Positions 17,528 through 24,017 of a stretch of 47,063 nt of DNA are shown one piece after another (position 1 is the stretch's first letter; each line of letters opens with the position of its first letter). Position numbers and translations under genes: made by a program. Source of the stretch: Phycisphaerales bacterium (lineage in GTDB: Bacteria > Planctomycetota > UBA1135 > UBA2386); assembly GCA_020247305.1 (NCBI GenBank), contig JADCJE010000155.1, positions 1 to 47,063 on the forward strand. The letters are read 5' to 3'. Below the pieces are notes generated by a model, which did no database searches, was not told where the DNA came from, and saw only the letters and a list, made by a program, of their open reading frames with translations.

Positions 17528-17574
17528 GCGCCGGCGATCGCCGTTCGCTGCGTGCCGTCGGTCGGGGCGCACCG

Positions 17575-17580
17575 TACGCT
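17575..17580 (+). promoter_or_regulatory. -10 element of glycosyltransferase gene
   Basis: TACGCT ends 11 nt before ATG 17592; the predicted leader is about 4-5 nt. Divergent from the element at 17522-17527. Confidence 0.4.
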
Positions 17581-17591
17581 CGCGCCGCCGC

Positions 17592-18320
17592 ATGACTCCC
17601 CTGCCGCCGCCTGCGCCGCTGCCCGCCGACTTCCTGCTGTCGGTGCTGATGCCGGCGTACAACGAGGCGGCGACCGTCCGCGACGTGGTCGCGGCGGTGT
17701 TGGCGGCGCCGTTCCGCAAGGAACTCGTCGTCGTCGACGACGGCTCGACCGACGGCACCGGCGCCGTGCTGCAGGCGATCGCCGCGGCCGAGCCGTCGGT
17801 GCGCGTGCTGCGCCACGAGCGCAACCTCGGCAAGGGCGCGGCGCTGCGCACGGCGTTCGCCGCCGCGCGCGGCGACGTGTGGCTGATCCAGGACGCCGAC
17901 CGCGAGTACTCGCCCGAGGACTACCCGGCGCTGCTGCGGCCGATCGTCGACGGCAACGCGCACGTCGTCTACGGCTCGCGCTTCCTCGGCGGCCCCTACG
18001 CCCGCGTGCACCTCTACGTGCACTACCTCGGCAACCGCGTCCTGACCTTCTGCAGCAACCTGCTGACCGGCCTCAACCTGACCGACATGGAGACCTGCTA
18101 CAAGGTCTTCCGTCGCGAGGTCGGCGAGCGCGTGGCGATCCGCAGCAAGCGCTTCACCGTCGAGCCCGAGCTGACGGCGCGCTTCGCGCGCATGCAGGCG
18201 CGCATCTACGAAGTGCCGGTGCGCTACGCCGGACGCGACTACGACGAAGGCAAGAAGATCACCTGGCGCGACGGCATCGCGGCGCTGTGGGCGATCGTGC
18301 GCTTCCGCCTGTTCCCGTGA
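17592..18320 (+). CDS. Family 2 glycosyltransferase, DPM1-like
   Basis: 242 residues, one GT-A domain: SVLMPAYNEAATV, nucleotide-binding VVVDDGSTDGT, NLGKGAALRTAF, metal-binding DAD in LIQDADREYSPEDY, then VVYGSRF and the conserved LTDMETCYKVF and FTVEPELTARF. This is the pattern of bacterial dolichol/polyprenyl-phosphate mannosyltransferase-like GT2 enzymes, which move a sugar from a nucleotide donor to a lipid phosphate at the inner face of the membrane. No C-terminal membrane helices, so soluble or peripheral. Single gene, convergent with the cytochrome gene. Confidence 0.92.
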   Translation: MTPLPPPAPLPADFLLSVLMPAYNEAATVRDVVAAVLAAPFRKELVVVDDGSTDGTGAVLQAIAAAEPSVRVLRHERNLGKGAALRTAFAAARGDVWLIQDADREYSPEDYPALLRPIVDGNAHVVYGSRFLGGPYARVHLYVHYLGNRVLTFCSNLLTGLNLTDMETCYKVFRREVGERVAIRSKRFTVEPELTARFARMQARIYEVPVRYAGRDYDEGKKITWRDGIAALWAIVRFRLFP

Positions 18321-18348
18321 CCCGCCGGCGGCGGCCGCCGCCGACGGG
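18321..18348. terminator. Strong GC hairpin between convergent genes
   Basis: A palindrome centred between 18334 and 18335 with arms of 14 nt and one mismatch (inner arm GGCGGCGG / CCGCCGCC). It starts directly after the glycosyltransferase stop and ends 6 bp before the cytochrome stop (18355). A likely bidirectional terminator. Confidence 0.55.
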
Positions 18349-18354
18349 GCGCGA

Positions 18355-19866
18355 CTACGGCTGCAGTTCGAGCGCGTGCCACGTCGTGATCGACTTCGAC
18401 GCCGGGCTGCGGTCGATCGCGCCGTCCCACACCGCCAGCGCGAACAGCGTCGGCGTGCCCGGCGCGAGCGCGACTTCGTCGCTGCTGCGGGCGGCGAGCT
18501 GCCGCCGCAGCGTCACCGTCCAGCGGCCGTCGCGCCAGCGCGTCGTCGCCTGCAGCGGCTGGCCGCTGCCCGTCGCCGCGCGCGCGCTCACCGGGCCGCC
18601 GAGCCGCAGCGACTCGGCGGCCGCCGTGCCGGCGCCGCCGACGGCGACGTCGAGGCTGCCGTGGCGCTGGCCGCCGAACAGATCGGTCATGCCGGCGACG
18701 GCGCGCGGGTCGAAGGCGTGCCAACGCCAGACGTTGACCGGCTCGGCGGCGCTGCCCATCGGCAGCAGCGGCGGGTCCATCGTCGTCGCGAACTGCACGG
18801 CGACGCCGTCGCCCATGGTCTGGCCGTGGCCGGCCTGCGCGTCCTGCGTGCCGTCGCTCCACTCCAGGCGCAGAGCGACGTCGGCGCCGTCGTGCGCGGC
18901 GCGCAGCACGACCTCGTGCACGGCGTCCTTGCGCCACCAGATCGGCACGATCGGCAGCCGCACGCCGTCGATCGCGCCATAGGCGGCGTCGTCGTCCGCC
19001 GCCGGCAGTTGCGCCACCTTGGCCGCGCGGATCGTGCGCCGCCACTGCACGTGGTGCTCGGCGGCGCCTTCCGGGATCATGCTGCGCACGTAGGCGACCA
19101 GCGTGTCGGTCTCGGCGATCGACAGCGGCGCCGGCGGCATGCGCGCGCCCGGCATGCCGGCGCGGATGCGGCAGGTCAGGTCGCGGTGCGATGCGCCGCC
19201 GCGCAGGTAGCCCGCGGTCAGGTCGCGCGGCCACAGCCACGTGCCGTCGGTCGGCCAGTTGGCGGTGCCCGGCAGGCCGCGGCCGTCGGGGCCGTGGCAC
19301 GACGCGCAGTGCCGTTCGTACAGCAGGTGGCCGGCGTCGAGGTCGGCGGCTTCGCGGACGATCGGCTGGCCGATGGCCACGGTCGCGCCCGGCCGCAGTT
19401 GCCGCTCCGCCTCGGCGGTCGCGTCGGCGGCGGCCAGCGGCCGACCCGCGGCGGCGGACGTGCGCGCGATGCTGGCGGCGCGGCCGTCGATCGCGAGGTG
19501 CATGACGTGACGCGCGAGGCCGCGCAGGTCCGCCTCGGGCAGCCAGTCGAACGCGAACATCGTCGAGCCGGGCATGCCGCGGCGCAGCATGCGCACGAGG
19601 TCGTCTTCGCTCGGCACGCCGTTGTCGGTGCTGACCAGCTTGAACAACCCGTCGCGGAAGGCCGCCGGTCGCGGCAGCAGCATGGCGGCGACCGACGTGT
19701 CGGCATCGCCCATGCGGCCGTGGCAGACGGCGCAGTGGCGATCGAACAGCGCCGCGCCGCGCGGATCGCCGACCAGCGTCTCGGCGGGCGGCGGGGACGA
19801 CGGCGTGGTGCAGGTCACCGCCAGCAGCGCGATCGCGGCAGCGGCCGGGAGCAGGGGACGAAGCAT
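18355..19866 (-). CDS. Dihaem cytochrome c lipoprotein with ethylbenzene-dehydrogenase-like haem domain
   Basis: Lipoprotein signal (LLAVTC, lipidation Cys19). Two cytochrome c domains follow: CAVCH at residues 45-49 and CASCH at 187-191, each with later Met candidates (RRGMPGSTMF, RAGMPGARMP). From about residue 255 the sequence resembles the EB_dh / NarI-gamma haem-b domain of DMSO-reductase-family complexes (IWWRKDAVHEVVLRAAHDG, LRLEWSDGTQD, VAVQFAT, VNVWRWHAFDP, WTVTLRRQL). It should carry electrons at the outer face of a membrane, between a haem-b site and soluble c-type donors or acceptors. No molybdoenzyme is encoded nearby, so its partner is unknown. Confidence 0.85.
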   Translation of the reverse strand: MLRPLLPAAAAIALLAVTCTTPSSPPPAETLVGDPRGAALFDRHCAVCHGRMGDADTSVAAMLLPRPAAFRDGLFKLVSTDNGVPSEDDLVRMLRRGMPGSTMFAFDWLPEADLRGLARHVMHLAIDGRAASIARTSAAAGRPLAAADATAEAERQLRPGATVAIGQPIVREAADLDAGHLLYERHCASCHGPDGRGLPGTANWPTDGTWLWPRDLTAGYLRGGASHRDLTCRIRAGMPGARMPPAPLSIAETDTLVAYVRSMIPEGAAEHHVQWRRTIRAAKVAQLPAADDDAAYGAIDGVRLPIVPIWWRKDAVHEVVLRAAHDGADVALRLEWSDGTQDAQAGHGQTMGDGVAVQFATTMDPPLLPMGSAAEPVNVWRWHAFDPRAVAGMTDLFGGQRHGSLDVAVGGAGTAAAESLRLGGPVSARAATGSGQPLQATTRWRDGRWTVTLRRQLAARSSDEVALAPGTPTLFALAVWDGAIDRSPASKSITTWHALELQP

Positions 19867-19873
19867 GGCGCAG

Positions 19874-19879
19874 ACGCTA
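19874..19879 (-). promoter_or_regulatory. -10 element of dihaem lipoprotein gene, near-leaderless
   Basis: TAGCGT on the minus strand ends 7 nt before ATG 19866. Suggests the gene is transcribed separately from the EEP gene upstream on the same strand. Confidence 0.4.
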
Positions 19880-20020
19880 CGGCAGGCCGTGTCGCCGCCG
19901 GCATGCGCGCTTTGGCCCGGTCGGCTGCGCCACAGTGCGGAGGCGCGACTGCGTGCCGTCGCGCGCGGCGCGCTGACCGGCCGTCGACCAGCCCCGGCCG
20001 CGCGCCGCAGGCCGCATCGC

Positions 20021-20776
20021 TCAGCGTGCGCGACCGACTGGCAAGCGCAGTTCGGCGAACAGCGGCAGGTGGTCGCTGGCCGTGCGCGTGCCGCGGCCCT
20101 GGCCGCGCGCCAGTTCGACGACCTCGACGGCGCCGCGCACCCAGAAGGTGTCGAGCGCGCGCACCGGCGCCCACGCCGGGAAGGTGCGCAGCGGCCGCGC
20201 CGGCCCGCGGAAGCCTTCGGGCGCGAGCAGCCGCTGGCCGAGCGTGCCGTACACGTCGTTGAAGTCGCCGGCGACCAGCACCGGCGTGTCGGCGCGCACG
20301 CCGCGCAGCGGGTCGAGCTGCAGGAAGCGCGCGAGCTGCGCGCATCGCTCGGCCTCGGACAGGCCGAGGTGCATGTTGAACACGTGCAGCGTGCGCGTGT
20401 GGCCGCCGGCTTCCAGGCGCAGTTCGGCGTGCAGCACGCTGCGCGCCTTGCGCCGGCCGATCGTCAGGTCGAAGTTCGTGTGCGCGGCGATCGGCGCGCG
20501 CGACAGGATGGCGTTGCCGTACTCGCCGCGGCGCGGCCCGAAGCGCACGTTGACGTGGTGGCTGCGGTGGGGGAAGCCGAGCGCGTCGCCGAGGACGTCG
20601 ACCTGCCGTTCGCCGCGGTACCACGCGCCGTTTTGCGCCACTTCCTGCAGCAGCACGACGTCGGCCTGCGCCTGCGCGATCACCGCCGCCGTGCGCGCCG
20701 GGTCGTAGCGGCGGTCGAGGCCGCCGACGCACTTGTGCACGTTCCAGCACAGCACGCGCAGCGTCAGTGGCAGCAC
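20021..20776 (-). CDS. Endonuclease/exonuclease/phosphatase family protein
   Basis: 251 residues with the full EEP metal-phosphoesterase pattern: RVLCWNVHKCVGG, the metal Glu in VVLLQEVAQNG, VFNMHLGLSEAER, the catalytic VLVAGDFNDVYG and the final SDHLPLFAEL. It hydrolyses phosphodiesters or phosphomonoesters; the substrate (nucleic acid, lipid or sugar phosphate) is not predictable. No signal peptide. GTG 20776 overlaps the end of the TauE/SafE gene by 13 bp, so it is probably translationally coupled to it. Confidence 0.9.
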   Translation of the reverse strand: MLPLTLRVLCWNVHKCVGGLDRRYDPARTAAVIAQAQADVVLLQEVAQNGAWYRGERQVDVLGDALGFPHRSHHVNVRFGPRRGEYGNAILSRAPIAAHTNFDLTIGRRKARSVLHAELRLEAGGHTRTLHVFNMHLGLSEAERCAQLARFLQLDPLRGVRADTPVLVAGDFNDVYGTLGQRLLAPEGFRGPARPLRTFPAWAPVRALDTFWVRGAVEVVELARGQGRGTRTASDHLPLFAELRLPVGRAR

Positions 20777-21405
20777 GAGTCCCCCTGCAGCGCGATCCAG
20801 CCGCGCCACGCCAGCGTGCCGGCGGCGAGCAGCATCGCGCCGCGCTGCAGCCAGAAGAGCGGGCGCGGGCCGAAGCGCCGCGCCAGCGCGACCGCCTGCG
20901 TCTGCGCCAGCAGCAGCAGCGGCAGCGAACCCAGCGCGAAGCCGAGCATCACGCCGCCGCCGTCGACCGCCGAACCGGCGAGCGAGGCGCCGGCGCACGC
21001 GGCCCACAGCAGCCCGCACGGCAACAACGGCGTGGCGAGACCCAGCGCGCCGGCGCGCGCGATCGGCGACCAGCCGCGCGTGCGCGCCATCGCGCGCTGC
21101 AGCGCGCCGCCAAGGCCGGGGATCGCCACCGCGCCGCGTTCGCCGAGCAGCGCCAGCACGACGAGGCCGAGCGCCAGCGTGAACGCGACCCACGCGCTGC
21201 CCGCCGCGAGTCCGGCGGCGCCGAGTGCGGACCCGAGCCCACCGAGACCTACGCCGACGGCCCCATACGAGAGCACGCGGCCGAGGTGATACGAGACTGC
21301 TCCCTTGGTTCCGCCTTGGAACGCCAACGCGAGCGGGCCGCACATGCAGGCGCAGTGCAGCGAGTTCGCGGTTCCGAAGATGAAAGAATCGAGCCAGGGG
21401 GTCAT
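20764..21405 (-). CDS. TauE/SafE-family membrane protein of the cbb3 locus
   Basis: 213 residues, about six hydrophobic helices. The first helix has the pattern NSLHCACMCGPLALAF, typical of the sulfite-exporter/TauE-SafE subgroup that accompanies cco genes and resembles DsbD-type cores. A second conserved segment is LATPLLPCGLLWAACAGAS. The Cys-Met-Cys and Pro-Cys sites suggest metal or thiol handling, perhaps copper supply to the oxidase (inference). Divergent from ccoI with 81 bp between starts. Ends GDSCCH. Confidence 0.85.
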   Translation of the reverse strand: MTPWLDSFIFGTANSLHCACMCGPLALAFQGGTKGAVSYHLGRVLSYGAVGVGLGGLGSALGAAGLAAGSAWVAFTLALGLVVLALLGERGAVAIPGLGGALQRAMARTRGWSPIARAGALGLATPLLPCGLLWAACAGASLAGSAVDGGGVMLGFALGSLPLLLLAQTQAVALARRFGPRPLFWLQRGAMLLAAGTLAWRGWIALQGDSCCH

Positions 21406-21416
21406 TGCGAATCCAT

Positions 21417-21437
21417 GAGACTACGCCCCGCAGTCTC
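21417..21437. promoter_or_regulatory. Operator-like inverted repeat and -10 in the tauE/ccoI intergenic region
   Basis: GAGACT (21417-21422), 9-nt spacer, AGTCTC (21432-21437), a perfect 6+6 inverted repeat. The left arm overlaps TAGTCT (minus strand, 21423-21418), a -10-like hexamer 12 nt before the TauE/SafE ATG 21405. A regulator bound here would cover that promoter and lie about 50 bp before ccoI. No FNR/Anr-type TTGAT-N4-ATCAA site is present in this gap. Confidence 0.35.
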
Positions 21438-21486
21438 GGCGACGGAACACCCGTCGCGCCCCCGCATTTCGGCGGAGGACGCGACG

Positions 21487-23832
21487 ATGGGGCGGACGGG
21501 GGACGGCCGTTGTACGCACTGCGGCCTCCCGGTCCCGGACGAACGGCGTAGCTCGCCGTACTGCTGCGCTGGCTGCGAGGCCGTGCACGGCCTGCTCGAC
21601 GCCGAAGGCCTGCTGCGCTTCTACGACCTCGGCGGCGGCGCCGGGGCCGCGGTCGGCAGCGCGCCGCGCGCCGCGGCGTGCGACTGGTTGCCGGAGCTGG
21701 AGGCGAAGGCGACCACGGGCGAGGCCGTGCGCCTGACGCTCGACGTGCAGGGCCTGCGCTGTGCAGCGTGCGTGTGGCTGCTGCAGACGGTGTTCGCGCG
21801 CGTGCCGGGCGCGCTCGATCTGCGGGTCGCCCCGTCGCTCGGGCAGGCGACGCTGCTGTACCGCGCCGGCAGCGGCGCTGGCGCGGCGTTCGTGCGCAAG
21901 GCGCAGCAGCTCGGCTATCCGCTGGCGCCGCCGAGCCGCACGCTCGCACGCGACACCGGCCTGCTGGTGCGCCTGGGCATCTGCGCCGCCATCGCGATGA
22001 ACGCGATGATCCTCGCGGTCAGCCTGTACTTCGGCCTCGACGAGGCGGCGGCCGACGGCGCGCTGCGCGACCTGTTCGGCTGGGTGCTCGCCGGGCTCGG
22101 CAGCGCCAGCGTGGTCGTCGGCGGGCCGGTGTTCTTCCGCGCCGCGATCGCCGGACTCCGGGTCGGCGTCGTGCACATGGACCTGCCGATCTCCCTCGGG
22201 CTGCTGCTGGCCTGGGCCGGCTCTTGGCACGGGCAGATGACCGGCGGACCGACCTACTTCGACACGGTGGCGATCTTCGTCGCCTTCATGCTCGGCGGCC
22301 GCTTCCTGCAGCAGCGCACGCTGGCGCACAGCCGCGACACCGTGCTGGCCGACGACGGCGTCGAGCACCTGCGCGCGCGGCTGCTGCGCGACGGCGCGGT
22401 GGTGCAGGCCCCCGTGGCGAAGCTGCAGCCAGGCGACGAACTGCTGCTCGCGCCCGGCGACCTGCTGCCGGTCAAGGCGACGCTCGCCGGCGGCGTGGCT
22501 GCGTTCTCGCTCGACTGGATCAACGGCGAGAGCGAGCCGCGTGCGTTCGCCGTCGGCGACGAACTGCCGGCCGGCGCCTTCCTCGCCGGAAGCCAGCCGG
22601 TGCGCGTGCGCGCGGCCGCCGGCTACGTCGACTCGGGCCTCGCGCAGCTGCTCGCGCAGGACCCCGTCGACCGCGAGGACACGCAGGGGCGCGTGCGCTT
22701 CTGGCACGTGCTCAACCGCAACTACGCGCTCGGCGTGCTGCTCGCGGCGGCGCTCGGCGGCCTGCTGTGGGCGTGGCTCGATCCGAGCCGCGCGATGCCG
22801 GTCGCCATCTCGGTGCTGGTGATCACCTGCCCGTGCGCGATGGGCATCGCCACGCCGCTCGCCTTCCACCTGACGCTCGCGCTGCTGCGCCGCCAGGGCG
22901 TGTTCGTGCGCACGCGCAGCCTGCTCGACAAGGTCCGGCTCGTGCGCCACGTCGTGTTCGACAAGACCGGCACGGTGACGTTCGGCGGCCTGCGCGCGAC
23001 GCCGCGCGGCGAATTGCCCGCGAACGCGCTGCCGGCGCTGGCGACGATGGTCGCGTCGAGCAACCACCCGGTCAGCGCGGCGGTGCTCGCGGCGCTGCCG
23101 GCGGCGCCGTTCGACGGCGCGCTCACGGTCGTCGAGGTACCCGGCCAGGGCCTGCGCGCGGCGGCCGCCGCCGGCGGCGAGTGGCGGCTCGGCGGCCGCG
23201 CCTTCTGCGGCCTGCCGCCGGTGGCGTGCGGCCGCCGCGAAGTGGTCCTGGCGAAGGACGGCGCGCTGGTCGCCGCTTTCGACCTCGAAGAGGACTTCCG
23301 CGCCGGCGCGGCCGCCGAAGTCGCGACGCTGCAGCAGCGCGGGCTCACGGTGTACCTGCTGTCGGGCGACCGGCCCGACCGCGTGCAGCAGGCCGCGGCG
23401 ACGCTCGGCATCGCGCCCGCCCGCGCGCACGGCGGCATGTCGCCGGCCGACAAGGCCGCCGCGATCGTGGCACTCGATCGCCGCGACACGATGATGGTCG
23501 GCGACGGCCTCAACGACGCGCCGGCGTTCGCAGCCGCATGGTGCGCTGGCACGCCGGCGATGGACCGCCCGGTGCTGCCGGCGCGCGCCGACTTCTGTTT
23601 CCGTGGCGCGCAGGCCGGCGCGGTCGCTGCGCTGTTCGCCGCCGCCGACCTGCACGCCGCCGTCGCGCGCGGCAACCTCGCGATGGCGCTGCTCTACAAC
23701 GCCACCACGCTGGTCCTCTGCTTCCTGGCGGCGATGACCCCGGTCCTGTGCGCGGTGCTGATGCCGATCAGCTCGGCCGCGCTCGTCCTGCACACCAGTG
23801 TCCGCATGCAGCGGGCGCGGAGGCGCGCGTGA
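21487..23832 (+). CDS. ccoI: CcoI/FixI copper-transporting P1B-type ATPase
   Basis: 781 residues. The N-terminus has the FixI-type Cys cluster (CTHCGLPVP ... YCCAGCEAVH) and an HMA domain with C92-A-A-C95. Transport motif C448-P-C450 (ITCPCAMGIATPLA), phospho-Asp D492 in DKTGTVT, the SSNHPVSAA loop and the hinge GDGLNDAPAF are all present. CcoI exports Cu(I) across the inner membrane for the CuB site of cbb3 oxidase. ATG 21487 follows GGAGG at 21474-21478. It is first in the cco operon, and its TGA overlaps the ccoS start. C-terminal MQRARRRA is cytoplasmic. Confidence 0.96.
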   Translation: MGRTGDGRCTHCGLPVPDERRSSPYCCAGCEAVHGLLDAEGLLRFYDLGGGAGAAVGSAPRAAACDWLPELEAKATTGEAVRLTLDVQGLRCAACVWLLQTVFARVPGALDLRVAPSLGQATLLYRAGSGAGAAFVRKAQQLGYPLAPPSRTLARDTGLLVRLGICAAIAMNAMILAVSLYFGLDEAAADGALRDLFGWVLAGLGSASVVVGGPVFFRAAIAGLRVGVVHMDLPISLGLLLAWAGSWHGQMTGGPTYFDTVAIFVAFMLGGRFLQQRTLAHSRDTVLADDGVEHLRARLLRDGAVVQAPVAKLQPGDELLLAPGDLLPVKATLAGGVAAFSLDWINGESEPRAFAVGDELPAGAFLAGSQPVRVRAAAGYVDSGLAQLLAQDPVDREDTQGRVRFWHVLNRNYALGVLLAAALGGLLWAWLDPSRAMPVAISVLVITCPCAMGIATPLAFHLTLALLRRQGVFVRTRSLLDKVRLVRHVVFDKTGTVTFGGLRATPRGELPANALPALATMVASSNHPVSAAVLAALPAAPFDGALTVVEVPGQGLRAAAAAGGEWRLGGRAFCGLPPVACGRREVVLAKDGALVAAFDLEEDFRAGAAAEVATLQQRGLTVYLLSGDRPDRVQQAAATLGIAPARAHGGMSPADKAAAIVALDRRDTMMVGDGLNDAPAFAAAWCAGTPAMDRPVLPARADFCFRGAQAGAVAALFAAADLHAAVARGNLAMALLYNATTLVLCFLAAMTPVLCAVLMPISSAALVLHTSVRMQRARRRA

Positions 23833-24017
23833 GCATCGTCCCGCTGCTGCTGTTCTGCAGCCTGGTGCTCGTGGCCGGCTCGATCGTCCTGTTCGTCTTC
23901 TCGGCGAAGCAGGGCGATTGCCACGAAGCCGACCGGATGTGCCTGCTGCCGCTCGCCGACGACGCCGAGGCGCGTCCCTCCGAGCCCCCGAAGACCTCTC
24001 CCAACGTCAACCAATGA
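23829..24017 (+). CDS. ccoS: CcoS, cbb3 oxidase maturation protein
   Basis: 62 residues. One membrane helix (SIVPLLLFCSLVLVAGSIVLFVFSA) is followed by a short polar tail with the CcoS-like pattern AKQGDCHEAD...LPLADD. CcoS is needed for cofactor insertion into cbb3 oxidase. GTG start at 23829 overlaps the ccoI stop, and its own stop overlaps the ccoNO start, so all three are likely co-translated. Confidence 0.88.
   Translation: MSIVPLLLFCSLVLVAGSIVLFVFSAKQGDCHEADRMCLLPLADDAEARPSEPPKTSPNVNQ

Noticed and set aside
20767-21486. In-frame extension of ccoI by 240 codons upstream
   Set aside because: It runs antisense to the TauE/SafE gene and is low-complexity; ATG 21487 has GGAGG and starts the FixI Cys cluster.
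21406-21486. FNR/Anr box upstream of the cbb3 operon
   Set aside because: No TTGAT-N4-ATCAA or close variant found by eye in the gap.
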